64,000 nucleotides of DNA from Acidobacteriota bacterium (GTDB taxonomy: Bacteria > Acidobacteriota > Terriglobia > Bryobacterales > Bryobacteraceae), in contig JAPKYZ010000059.1 of the NCBI GenBank assembly GCA_026394055.1, positions 1 to 64,000 of the forward strand, in the 5' to 3' direction. The notes under the pieces are model-generated. The model worked only from the letters and a program-made list of their open reading frames with translations. It was not told the DNA's origin and did no database searches. This document shows positions 1 through 7,192 of the stretch, piece after piece (the stretch's first letter is position 1; each line of letters begins with the position of its first letter). The position numbers were made by a program, and so were the translations under genes.

Positions 1-2
1 CC

Positions 3-86
3 GTGCAAGCCGGCGAATCCCGCCGCCGCGATCCGGGGCGGGTGTGGAGCTTACAGGAGATCCACGGGATGGGGGCGGCCGAGTAG
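3..86 (+). CDS. C-terminal fragment of an unknown protein (cut by window edge)
   Basis: A plus-strand frame is open from base 3 to a TAG at 84-86 and encodes about 27 residues containing R-V-W-S-L-Q-E-I-H-G-M. It ends 28 bp before the dyad upstream of the VapB-like gene. The fragment is too short to assign to a family, and an open frame this short can occur by chance in GC-rich DNA. Its only support is the frame and a composition compatible with a real C-terminus. Confidence 0.3.
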   Translation: MQAGESRRRDPGRVWSLQEIHGMGAAE

Positions 87-114
87 CGGCTGCCCTGTTT
101 CTAGAGAACTCAGG

Positions 115-132
115 TTGATGCGATTGCATCAA
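115..132. promoter_or_regulatory. Inverted repeat, candidate VapB operator
   Basis: Perfect 7-bp arms TTGATGC and GCATCAA are separated by GATT, 22 bp before the VapB start at 155. Ribbon-helix-helix antitoxins usually repress their own promoter at short dyads like this. A TAAGAT at 143-148 could serve as a -10, but I see no well-spaced -35 for it. The autoregulatory role is inferred. Confidence 0.5.
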
Positions 133-154
133 GGCCAGATGCTAAGATGAAGAC

Positions 155-415
155 ATGCGGACGACAATTTCGCTCCCCGATCCGTTGCTGGAGCTCGCCA
201 AGCAGCACGCGAGCGAGAAGGGCAAGACGCTGAGTGAGTTTGTCGAGGACGCCGTGCGGTTGTTGGTGCTGCAGCCGGCACCATCGCCCCCCTGTGAGCC
301 GTTCCAACTATTGACCGTGGGCGGAGCGCCGTTAGACCCGGCCATCAACCTGGACCGTACGTCGGAGATTCTGCTGGACCAGGAGCTGGATTTCTATCGG
401 CCCAAGCCATGCTGA
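155..415 (+). CDS. vapB: VapB-like antitoxin, ribbon-helix-helix
   Basis: An 86-residue protein. The N-terminus (M-R-T-T-I-S-L-P-D) is a typical RHH beta strand, followed by two helices (about 9-45) with the family pattern of a Leu-rich second helix (L-S-E-F-V-E-D-A-V-R). The Pro-rich C-terminal half (about 45-86) would be the flexible segment that wraps and blocks the toxin. It overlaps the downstream PIN gene by 7 bases, the coupling expected for an antitoxin-toxin pair. The start at 155 is the only ATG that keeps the complete RHH; the AAG-rich sequence before it is a weak ribosome site. Family call is good; the pairing is inferred from the overlap. Confidence 0.8.
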   Translation: MRTTISLPDPLLELAKQHASEKGKTLSEFVEDAVRLLVLQPAPSPPCEPFQLLTVGGAPLDPAINLDRTSEILLDQELDFYRPKPC

Positions 416-834
416 TGCCCGATGTGAATGTGCTGATTTATGCGCATCGGGCCGAATCAGCCGATCACGCCCGCTATGCAGCATGGCTACGCGAGTTGGT
501 AGAGTCTGATGAGCCGTTTGCTCTGTCGGAGCTGGTGATGACGGGGTTCTTGCGAATCGTCACCGCCCCTAGCCCGTTCAAACCGCCCTCCACCTTGGCT
601 GAGGCTTTTGGCTTTCTGGATCGCTTGTCGAACCGCCCCCATGCGAGGATCGTGCGACCGGGTCTACGCCACTGGTCCATATTCAGGCAGCTCTGCGAAT
701 CGACGAACATACGGGGCAAAATCATTGCAGACGCCGCCCACGCCGCGCTGGCTATCGAGACGGGCTGTGAATGGGTGACGGCGGACACCGACTTTGCCCG
801 ATTCAGCCCGCCCTTGCGCTGGCGGCATCTGTAG
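409..834 (+). CDS. vapC: VapC-like PIN-domain ribonuclease toxin
   Basis: 141 residues, normal for VapC. The first PIN acidic residue is in M-P-D-V-N-V-L-I-Y (Asp5), a conserved Glu is in A-L-S-E-L-V, and the C-terminal acidic pair is in A-D-A-A-H-A and T-A-D-T-D-F. PIN toxins use these with Mg2+ or Mn2+ to cleave RNA, commonly tRNA or rRNA. The ATG at 409 lies inside the end of the VapB frame; a second in-frame ATG at 415 would also keep Asp5. All catalytic positions are present, so the toxin is probably active. The minus-strand thiE-like gene ends 15 bp downstream in convergent orientation. Confidence 0.85.
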   Translation: MLMPDVNVLIYAHRAESADHARYAAWLRELVESDEPFALSELVMTGFLRIVTAPSPFKPPSTLAEAFGFLDRLSNRPHARIVRPGLRHWSIFRQLCESTNIRGKIIADAAHAALAIETGCEWVTADTDFARFSPPLRWRHL

Positions 835-848
835 CCACTGGAGCTTGG

Positions 849-1388
849 CTACCCGCCTCTTTGAGCGCTACCCTCGCTCAAGCTGATCCCTGCAATGCCC
901 GCGGCGCCAGCAGCCTCACAGGCCGCTTGGTGCGCCCACGTAATGCCCCCCAGGGCTAGCACGGGCATCGTGAGCCCGGCGATCAATTGCTGAAATCCTG
1001 GAAGCCCCAACGGCGGCCGGTCATCGGACTTTGACAGCGGCGCGAAAATTGGGGAGAGATAGGCGTAGTCGGCACCTTCCGCTTGGGCGCGTTCCAGATC
1101 TTCGCGAGTGTGGCAGGAGACGCCGATGATGAAGCCTGCGGGCGCAATGGAGCGCCAACGGGCGGGGCTGATGGAACCAGACGGCAGGTGGACACCGGCG
1201 GCGCCGGCGGCCACCGCCACGTCGACCCGCGAGTTGATGAGCACGGTCCGGCCTTGCGCTTGGTAGTAGCGGGAGATGGTCAGCAATTCGCCCGCATCGG
1301 CTTGCTTGTTGCGGACGTGGACGATGCCGGGGGCGTCCAGCGCTCGCGCCCGGTCGACGATGAGATGGACTAGCCCGCGCGCCTTCAT
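849..1388 (-). CDS. ThiE/TenI-like TIM-barrel protein in the mod operon
   Basis: 179 residues from the ATG at 1388, whose A is the last base of the upstream FmdE-like stop codon (TGATG). Thiamine-phosphate synthase features: V-R-N-K at the usual V-R-x-K strand, G-V-H-L-P near the phosphate site, and G-A-D-Y-x-Y-L-S-P-I-F followed by a phosphate-binding G-G-I. The family T-x-T-K segment after P-I-F is altered (A-P-L-S-K), and the chain is shorter than typical ThiE (about 210). ThiE joins HMP-PP and thiazole phosphate; TenI-type relatives do not. No thi genes or TPP riboswitch are nearby. Translational coupling to the FmdE-like gene suggests a task tied to that operon. Fold confident, reaction uncertain. 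Confidence 0.7.
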   Translation of the reverse strand: MKARGLVHLIVDRARALDAPGIVHVRNKQADAGELLTISRYYQAQGRTVLINSRVDVAVAAGAAGVHLPSGSISPARWRSIAPAGFIIGVSCHTREDLERAQAEGADYAYLSPIFAPLSKSDDRPPLGLPGFQQLIAGLTMPVLALGGITWAHQAACEAAGAAGIAGISLSEGSAQRGG

Positions 1389-1951
1389 CAGAGGGCCGTG
1401 TAGTAGCTCTGTCCCGCACACGAGCGGCACAGGGTCCGCCCATCCACCACCAGTTCACGGCGGAAGTTGATGTGCTCGCCACAGGCGGCGCAGACGACAC
1501 GGCCGAAGCGTTTGCCGGGCAGATCTTCTTCGGCGATCTCCACCTTGACCCAGGCATGATCAAACAGCAGGGCGTCATCGGCCACGCGGTAGGCCTCCGC
1601 CTGTCCGGCTTTGTCCACGCCCAGCGAACGGGAGCTTTCTTTGGCCAACACCCGCACCGCTTGGCCGGTCTGAAGGTCACAAAACGTTGCCGCCATTTTG
1701 CCGAAGTCGCGGAACTTCAGCGCGCGCTTGCCTAACTGGCAGCCGGTGACCAGCGAGATGGCGTCGGAGGCGCAGCGGTCGATCTCGACGTAGGTGATCA
1801 GGCGCTTGCGGTCGGCACTCAGCGGATCATCGATGCCCAGCAGCTGGAGGCCGTAGATGGCTAGGCGCAACCCCAGAATGTGCCCGGCGCAGCGGCACGC
1901 ACCGCGCTGAGCTGCGAGATCTTCGTATTCGGCAAAGGTCAACATGGCCAC
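1388..1951 (-). CDS. FmdE-like zinc-finger protein
   Basis: 187 residues from a GTG at 1951, immediately next to the modC stop; an ATG at 1945 is possible. The N-terminal half follows the FmdE pattern (C-R-C-A-G-H-I-L-G-L-R, about residues 19-29, then V-E-I-D-R-C-A-S-D-A-I). The C-terminus carries a C-A-A-C...C-R-S-C zinc ribbon (about 153-180). FmdE proteins were first seen as an accessory subunit of molybdenum/tungsten formylmethanofuran dehydrogenase and are now often found beside Mo transport or Mo-enzyme genes. Linkage to modB and modC fits that. A role in Mo delivery or Mo-enzyme maturation is an inference. Confidence 0.75.
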   Translation of the reverse strand: MAMLTFAEYEDLAAQRGACRCAGHILGLRLAIYGLQLLGIDDPLSADRKRLITYVEIDRCASDAISLVTGCQLGKRALKFRDFGKMAATFCDLQTGQAVRVLAKESSRSLGVDKAGQAEAYRVADDALLFDHAWVKVEIAEEDLPGKRFGRVVCAACGEHINFRRELVVDGRTLCRSCAGQSYYTAL

Positions 1952-2995
1952 CTACTTCGACAAGACATGCAGGGCGGCGGGCGGAAACGTCACCACCCAC
2001 TGCTTCCGATTGTCCGCCTGCGCCGCTTCCACCGCCAGCCCTTCGGCGAACTCAAGCAACACACCCCGAGCGCGCGTCGATACGCGGTCGAGCGTTACCG
2101 GAACCTCGTCCGGAGCCAGCCGGCCTTCCAGCGGACGCGCGGTCAAGCTGGAGTGGCGGACACACAGCCAGACCCGATCGCCCTTGAAGTGGCCCGGATA
2201 GTAGCGGCCCGGAATCTCGTGCTCCAGCACGCGCAGGACGCTGGTGCCGCGCTGCGGATCCAGCTGCAGAATTTCAGCGGGCAGCAGGTTGTACTGGCCC
2301 AGCAGGCGGGCGACGTCGAGATTCGCCGGTTGGGCCACAATGTTGGCGGGTGGTCCGCTCTGCACGATGCGCCCCTGGCTCATGATCAGCATCTCGTCGC
2401 CCAGCTGGCAGCCTTCATCGAGATCGTGCGTCACCAGGATGATGGGCAGGGCAAACTCGGCGCGTACCTGGCGCAGCACTTCATAGAGATCCGCCCGCAA
2501 TGGCGCATCGAGACCGCGCGCCGGCTCATCGAGCAGCAGCAACTTGGGCGAAGCCAGCAGCGCCCGGGCAATCGAGCCTCGCTGCTTCTGGCCGCCAGAG
2601 AGCTCCGCCGGACGCCGCACCACGGCATCGCCCAGCTTGAACTTCTCGATCATCTCGTTGACGCGACGGTGGCGTTCCAGGCGCGGCAATGGCTCCACTG
2701 CAAACTCCAGGTTCTGCCGCAGCGTCATGTGGGGAAACAGAGCGTAGTTCTGGAAGACGTAGCCGCAGCGCCGCGCCTGAGGCGGGACGTTCACTCTCGC
2801 GGCAGCATCGAAGAGAATCGCGTCGTCGAGCAAAACCCGCCCCTCGTCAGGCCGCCGAAATCCCGCGATGCAATCGAGCGCCAGCGTCTTGCCCGCACCG
2901 CTGGCGCCGAACAGCACCGTGACGCCGGAGCGGGCTTCAAACTCGGCTTCGAGCGTGAAGCTGCCGAGCCGTTTGCGTATGCGCGCTTTGATCAT
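1952..2995 (-). CDS. modC: Molybdate-type ABC transporter ATPase
   Basis: 347 residues. Walker A is G-A-S-G-A-G-K-T (about 30-37), the signature is L-S-G-G-Q-K-Q-R-G (about 130) and Walker B is L-L-L-L-D-E-P (about 152) with H-D switch histidine later (V-T-H-D). The 110-residue C-terminal extension matches the position of the regulatory Mop/TOBE region of ModC. It couples ATP hydrolysis to oxyanion import through the permease just upstream, 19 bp away. No periplasmic binding protein gene (modA) lies in the operon, so the receptor must be encoded elsewhere. Molybdate is the best call; tungstate or sulfate cannot be excluded. Confidence 0.85.
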   Translation of the reverse strand: MIKARIRKRLGSFTLEAEFEARSGVTVLFGASGAGKTLALDCIAGFRRPDEGRVLLDDAILFDAAARVNVPPQARRCGYVFQNYALFPHMTLRQNLEFAVEPLPRLERHRRVNEMIEKFKLGDAVVRRPAELSGGQKQRGSIARALLASPKLLLLDEPARGLDAPLRADLYEVLRQVRAEFALPIILVTHDLDEGCQLGDEMLIMSQGRIVQSGPPANIVAQPANLDVARLLGQYNLLPAEILQLDPQRGTSVLRVLEHEIPGRYYPGHFKGDRVWLCVRHSSLTARPLEGRLAPDEVPVTLDRVSTRARGVLLEFAEGLAVEAAQADNRKQWVVTFPPAALHVLSK

Positions 2996-3014
2996 TGGGT
3001 CGCCTCGACCAGGT

Positions 3015-3692
3015 TCACTGGGCGGCCTCGACTGACGCAGGGCGGCTGATGCGATTGGCCAGCGTCAAGATCACCACCGCCACCAGCGACACCACCACCA
3101 CCAGCGTCCGCGCCACCGCGCCATTGCCCGATTCCACCGCGTCGTAGATGGCTACTGAGACCGTCTGCGTCTGGCCCGGGATGTTGCCCGCGATCATGAT
3201 GGTGACGCCGAAATCGCCCAGGGCGCGGGCGAATGACAGCGCGGCCGCGGCGGCAATGGAACGCCCCGCGAGCGGCAGCGAGACTCGCCAAAAAGTACGC
3301 CACTCGGAGGCGCCTAAACTGCGGGCCGCCCACTCGTAGTTGTGGTCCACGCTTTCGAGCGCCGCCCGCGACCATTTCACCAGCAGCGGCAATGAATGGA
3401 ACATCGCGGCCACGACGGCGGCCTGCCAGGTGAACACGAGCGGCTGGCCGAACACTAACTCATAGAGATGCCCGAGCGCTGATTCGCGACCCAGCAACAC
3501 TAACAGGTAGTAGCCCAGCACCGTTGGCGGCAGCACCAGCGGCAGCATCACGCCAGCATCCAAAAGATCACGGCCGCGGAAGGTGCGGCGCGCGAGCAGC
3601 CAAGCGAGGGCCACACCCAGGACAACGGAGACGGAAGTGGAGAGCGCCGCCACTTTCAGGCTGAGCCAGAGAGGCGACCAGTCGATGGACAT
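3015..3692 (-). CDS. modB: Molybdate-type ABC transporter permease
   Basis: 225 residues with about five membrane segments, starting at about residue 9 (W-L-S-L-K-V-A-A-L-S). The EAA loop that docks the ATPase is W-A-A-R-S-L-G-A-S-E-W-R-T-F-W-R-V. Ending in D-F-G-V-T-I-M-I-A-G-N-I-P-G is characteristic of ModB. A longer reading from a GTG at 3722 adds ten residues, but the ATG at 3692 places the N-terminus as in other ModB proteins. It is the first gene of a four-gene minus-strand operon and is divergent from the DUF1080 gene at 3774. Confidence 0.85.
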   Translation of the reverse strand: MSIDWSPLWLSLKVAALSTSVSVVLGVALAWLLARRTFRGRDLLDAGVMLPLVLPPTVLGYYLLVLLGRESALGHLYELVFGQPLVFTWQAAVVAAMFHSLPLLVKWSRAALESVDHNYEWAARSLGASEWRTFWRVSLPLAGRSIAAAAALSFARALGDFGVTIMIAGNIPGQTQTVSVAIYDAVESGNGAVARTLVVVVSLVAVVILTLANRISRPASVEAAQ

Positions 3693-3773
3693 GGAATTCG
3701 TTATTATAAGCGCCCGGCTCACTTTATCAACGCCCTGCTCACTGCGATTCGCGCATTAGGTTACGATGTTTTC

Positions 3774-4577
3774 ATGATTTCCCGCCGCTCGCTGTTGGCC
3801 TCGTTGCCGGCCGCCGCCCTTCACGGCACGTCTGTTCTGTGCGCGCAGTCGCCTTTTACCGATGGTGAGGCGCACGGCGACCCGCCCTATCTGATTGAGC
3901 CGGGATGGACTTCGCTGTTTAATGGCACAGACATGAGCGGTTGGGAAGCCTCCGGCGGCAAGCCGCAGCAGTGGATCACGACGAGGGCCGTCCGCTGGAA
4001 TCGCACGGGCAATCCGCAGCACCTGGGCGTTCGCGCGGAACCGGGCGGCACCATTGTGAACACGGCTCGCGGCTACGTCAACAACATCCACACGACGCAG
4101 AAGTTCGGCGACATGGAGCTGTATGTGGACTTCATGGTACCCCGTGGTTCGAATTCGGGCGTCTATCTGCACGGGCTCTACGAAGTGCAGATTTTCGATA
4201 GCTACGGGTCCTGGGAGCCGATGAGCGTCGTCGATGGTGGAGCGATCTATCATCGCTGGATTGACGAGCAGGGCGTGGGTGGGTCGGCACCGCGCGTCAA
4301 CGCCAATCGCCGCCCGGGCGAGTGGCAAAGCTACTACATCTGGTTCCGCGGCCCGCGTTTTGATGCGGCGGGCAAGAAGACGGAGAATGCTCGTTTTCTG
4401 AAGGTGCTGCACAACGGCATCACCGTGCAGGAGAACGTGGAAGTGGACGGCGGCACGCGCGCCCATCTGCCCATTCCGGAAGCCCCGCAGAACCCGCTGA
4501 TGCTGCAAGGCGACCATGGCCCGGTGGCGTTCCGCAATCTCTACTGGCGGCCGTTGCGAAAGATGATTCATGCCTAA
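3774..4577 (+). CDS. Exported DUF1080 (3-keto-disaccharide hydrolase family) protein
   Basis: 267 residues. The N-terminus M-I-S-R-R-S-L-L-A-S-L is a twin-arginine type export signal ending near residue 24. The body is a DUF1080 beta-sandwich: W-T-S-L-F-N-G-T-D-M-S-G-W, then F-G-D-M-E-L-Y-V-D-F, S-N-S-G-V-Y-L-H-G-x-Y-E-V-Q-I-F-D and a closing V-A-F-R-N-L-Y-W-R. Some members cleave 3-keto-glycosides in the periplasm; most are uncharacterised and may simply bind sugars. It overlaps the sulfatase-like gene by 8 bases, so the two are translationally coupled. The start is the first ATG that gives a complete signal. Confidence 0.8.
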   Translation: MISRRSLLASLPAAALHGTSVLCAQSPFTDGEAHGDPPYLIEPGWTSLFNGTDMSGWEASGGKPQQWITTRAVRWNRTGNPQHLGVRAEPGGTIVNTARGYVNNIHTTQKFGDMELYVDFMVPRGSNSGVYLHGLYEVQIFDSYGSWEPMSVVDGGAIYHRWIDEQGVGGSAPRVNANRRPGEWQSYYIWFRGPRFDAAGKKTENARFLKVLHNGITVQENVEVDGGTRAHLPIPEAPQNPLMLQGDHGPVAFRNLYWRPLRKMIHA

Positions 4578-5973
4578 GCTCGACCGGCGGCAGGTGTTGG
4601 GGGCTTTGGCCGCCGGCACTCTTCCGGAAGCCTTGATCGCTTCCGCCGCCCAGAACACTCGAACCGCCGCGGCGGCGGCTAAGCTGGCCGCACCGGACAT
4701 GCGCCCCAACACGCTGGTGATCCTGCTGGAAGACCTGCGTTGGGATGCGCTGGGGTGCACCGGTCACCCGTTCGTCAAGACGCCGAACATTGACCGGATC
4801 GCCCGCGAGGGCGCGCGCTTCGACAACGCCTTCACCACAACGCCGCTGGGGTCCCCGGCACGGGCAACGTTTCTGACGGGACAATGGGCGCACCAACACG
4901 AGATCCGGAATAACGGAGAAAACGGCCCCACCAGCATGCGGCTGAAGTCCTTCCCGTTGCTGCAACAGCAAGCGGGCTATGAGACGGCGTTCATCGGCAA
5001 GTGGCACATGGGCTCCGACGACACGCCGCGCCCCGGTTTTGACCGGTGGGTGGGCTTGAAGGGGCAGGGTCAATACGTCAATCCGGTGCTGAACCTGGAC
5101 GGGCGACCGGCGCCGCAAGCGGGCTATCTAACCGATCTGCTGAATGCGCAAGCGGTCGAGTTCATCCGCCGCCGCCGGGGCAAGCCGTTCTCGCTGGTAC
5201 TGAGCCATAAGGCCGCGCAAGGCCCGTTCATTGCCCCGGAGCGGCACCGGACACTGTTCGCCAATGACGCCATTCGCCACGCCGCCAGCAGCTCCGATTC
5301 GCTCGAAGGCAAGCCCGCTCTGCGGCGAGCGCTGGCCGGGAATCCGCAACCGCTGCGGCCACCTACCGATGAGGCCATCCGGCAGCAGTTGCAATGTCTG
5401 ACCAGTGTGGACGAAGGCCTGGGCCGCATTTTTGCGACGCTTGATGAGATCCGGCAAACCGACAACACCTTCATTGTGTTCGCCTCAAACAACGGCAGCT
5501 TTTGGGGCGAGCACGGCTTGAGCGACAAGCGCGCCGCGTATGAAGAGTCGATCCGCATCCCGCTGCTGATGCGCTATCCCAAGCTGATCCGCCCCGGCAC
5601 GAGGCTGCGCAACTATGTGCTGAACACCGATCTCGCCTCGACGATGGTGGAGATCTCCCGCTCCAATCCGGTGCCCGAGATGAAGGGCCGCTCGCTAGTG
5701 CCACTGCTTGAAGGCCGCGCCCGCGATTGGCGCCGCAGCTTCCTGTGCGAGTACTTTGAAGAGCCCACCTTCCCCCGCATCCCCTCCTGGCAGGCCATCC
5801 GCACGGAGCGCTGGAAGTACATCCGCTACACCAACATCGACGGCATGGACGAGATCTACGACCTAGCCAGCGACCCCGGCGAAGTCCGCAACCTCCTCAG
5901 CGACGCAGCTACGCAGAGTGCGCTCGATGACTGCCGTGAGGATATGGCACGGTTGTGGCGGGAGACGTTTTAG
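4570..5973 (+). CDS. Exported sulfatase-fold protein with degenerate active site
   Basis: 467 residues, Tat-like signal (D-R-R-Q-V-L-G, residues 5-11). The alkaline-phosphatase/sulfatase fold is clear over its full length: T-P-N-I-D-R-I-A-R-E-G, G-K-W-H-M-G (Lys144, His146), G-E-H-G-L-x-D-K (Lys320) and Y-E-E-S-I-R-I-P-L. However the formylglycine position, normally Cys or Ser in C/S-x-P-x-R, is Gly94 (G-S-P-A-R). The first metal Asp is Glu54, and the usual D-N or D-H pair before Gly is N307-N308. Without a formylglycine precursor, normal sulfate-ester hydrolysis is not expected. Either it binds sulfated glycans or it uses other chemistry. It is coupled to the DUF1080 gene. Confidence 0.85.
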   Translation: MPKLDRRQVLGALAAGTLPEALIASAAQNTRTAAAAAKLAAPDMRPNTLVILLEDLRWDALGCTGHPFVKTPNIDRIAREGARFDNAFTTTPLGSPARATFLTGQWAHQHEIRNNGENGPTSMRLKSFPLLQQQAGYETAFIGKWHMGSDDTPRPGFDRWVGLKGQGQYVNPVLNLDGRPAPQAGYLTDLLNAQAVEFIRRRRGKPFSLVLSHKAAQGPFIAPERHRTLFANDAIRHAASSSDSLEGKPALRRALAGNPQPLRPPTDEAIRQQLQCLTSVDEGLGRIFATLDEIRQTDNTFIVFASNNGSFWGEHGLSDKRAAYEESIRIPLLMRYPKLIRPGTRLRNYVLNTDLASTMVEISRSNPVPEMKGRSLVPLLEGRARDWRRSFLCEYFEEPTFPRIPSWQAIRTERWKYIRYTNIDGMDEIYDLASDPGEVRNLLSDAATQSALDDCREDMARLWRETF

Positions 5974-5999
5974 AGATTCATTTGTGATTACGGCAGACC

Positions 6000-6782
6000 G
6001 TGCTCAATCTACTGTTCTGGAATCTCAATAACAAGCCCCTCGCCGACGCCGTCGCACTGTTGGCGCATGAGCACGACCTCAGCATCATCGTTCTGGCAGA
6101 AGCTGGTGACCGAATCTTCGTCCCAAGGTTCCGGGCAGTCGCTTCACAATGTGATCGGTTGAAGATCCTGGTTCGCTTCCATCCGGACTTGATGAAGGCG
6201 AAGATGGAAACGGACCGCTTCTCGATTAGCTCGTTAGCGCCGCCGGGCTCAGACAACATCCTGGTGGCTGCCGCACATCTGCCAAGCAAGCTACACAGAA
6301 CTGAGGCGGACCAGACAACAAGCTGCCGTGACCTTGCCAACGCCATTCGCGAAGTTGAAGATACAGAGGGGCATCAACGCACAATTGTTATTGGGGACTT
6401 AAACGCTAATCCCTTCGAACCGGGACTGGCCCAAGCGTCCGCCTTAAACGCTGTTATGGCCCGTAATGTCGCGACAGGCAAAGGGCGCAGCGTCCAGAAT
6501 CGACGTTACCCGTACTTCTACAATCCGATGTGGGGCCATCTCGGCGACCGGTTCGAGACTCCGGGCGGGACTTACTTCTACGACAAAGGTGGGGAACTGA
6601 GCTACCACTGGCATACCTTTGATCAGGTACTTCTCCGCCCGGAAATTGCCGAACGGTTCCAAGAGGGCGACTTGGAAATTGTTCATGCAATCGGCGGCCA
6701 GTCGCTACTCAACGACCGCGGCAGACCAGACGCCTCACGCTTCTCGGATCACCTTCCAATCTTTTTTCGGATTAGACTTTAG
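6000..6782 (+). CDS. Endonuclease/exonuclease/phosphatase (EEP) family protein
   Basis: 260 residues from a GTG. EEP motifs occur in order: F-W-N-L-N (Asn8 or Asn10), V-L-A-E-A (Glu34, the metal Glu), G-D-L-N-A-N-P (about 131-137), H-T-F-D-Q-V-L (Asp about 210) and S-D-H-L-P-I (C-terminal general-base His). All catalytic positions are present, so a Mg-dependent phosphodiesterase or nuclease is expected. No signal peptide, so cytoplasmic. The substrate is unknown: DNA, RNA, inositol phosphates and lipids are all cleaved in this superfamily. A small unknown gene begins 8 bp downstream. Base use looks less GC-rich than its neighbours. Confidence 0.8.
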   Translation: MLNLLFWNLNNKPLADAVALLAHEHDLSIIVLAEAGDRIFVPRFRAVASQCDRLKILVRFHPDLMKAKMETDRFSISSLAPPGSDNILVAAAHLPSKLHRTEADQTTSCRDLANAIREVEDTEGHQRTIVIGDLNANPFEPGLAQASALNAVMARNVATGKGRSVQNRRYPYFYNPMWGHLGDRFETPGGTYFYDKGGELSYHWHTFDQVLLRPEIAERFQEGDLEIVHAIGGQSLLNDRGRPDASRFSDHLPIFFRIRL

Positions 6783-6790
6783 GGAGAACT

Positions 6791-7192
6791 ATGGCAAGCA
6801 GTGTGATCGATCTTTGGGGCCCGGAAATCAGCACCGTGACCGAGCGAAGCCCGCTCTCCATCCTGAAGGAACAGGCCGCGCTCCTCGGGGAGAAGACGAA
6901 GGGAGTAGTCGTGGCCGAAGTGCGGACCCACAGCAGCGAAGGCGAAATTTGTCATGAATTTCGAGTCGTAGCGCCCGCACTGGATTACAGCTTCGTCCTT
7001 TTTTCGCTGTCCGGAGGAGGGGCCGAGCTTTATCCCCTCAAGGTATTGAGCAATTCGACAGAAAAGCTGAAGCCCCTCGGCGATAGGCGGTCGCTACGGG
7101 ATGAAGCGGCCCTTCTCAGCTTCCTCAAAGCCGCACTGTCATCCGAGAAGGCCAAGCGCGTAGTCTCGGCCCTCATCGCCCAGTCGTCCTAG
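6791..7192 (+). CDS. Unknown protein paired with the EEP enzyme
   Basis: 133 residues, no family recognised. There is no signal peptide or membrane segment. A predicted alpha/beta domain has a central run of hydrophobic strands (Y-S-F-V-L-F-S-L, about 72-79) followed by charged helices (L-R-D-E-A-A-L-L-S-F-L-K-A-A-L). It begins 8 bp after the EEP gene with a GGGAGAA ribosome site 5 bp before the ATG, so it is almost certainly co-transcribed. Its last bases overlap the convergent aldo/keto reductase by 4. A role as inhibitor or partner of the EEP protein is possible but rests only on position. Confidence 0.65.
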   Translation: MASSVIDLWGPEISTVTERSPLSILKEQAALLGEKTKGVVVAEVRTHSSEGEICHEFRVVAPALDYSFVLFSLSGGGAELYPLKVLSNSTEKLKPLGDRRSLRDEAALLSFLKAALSSEKAKRVVSALIAQSS

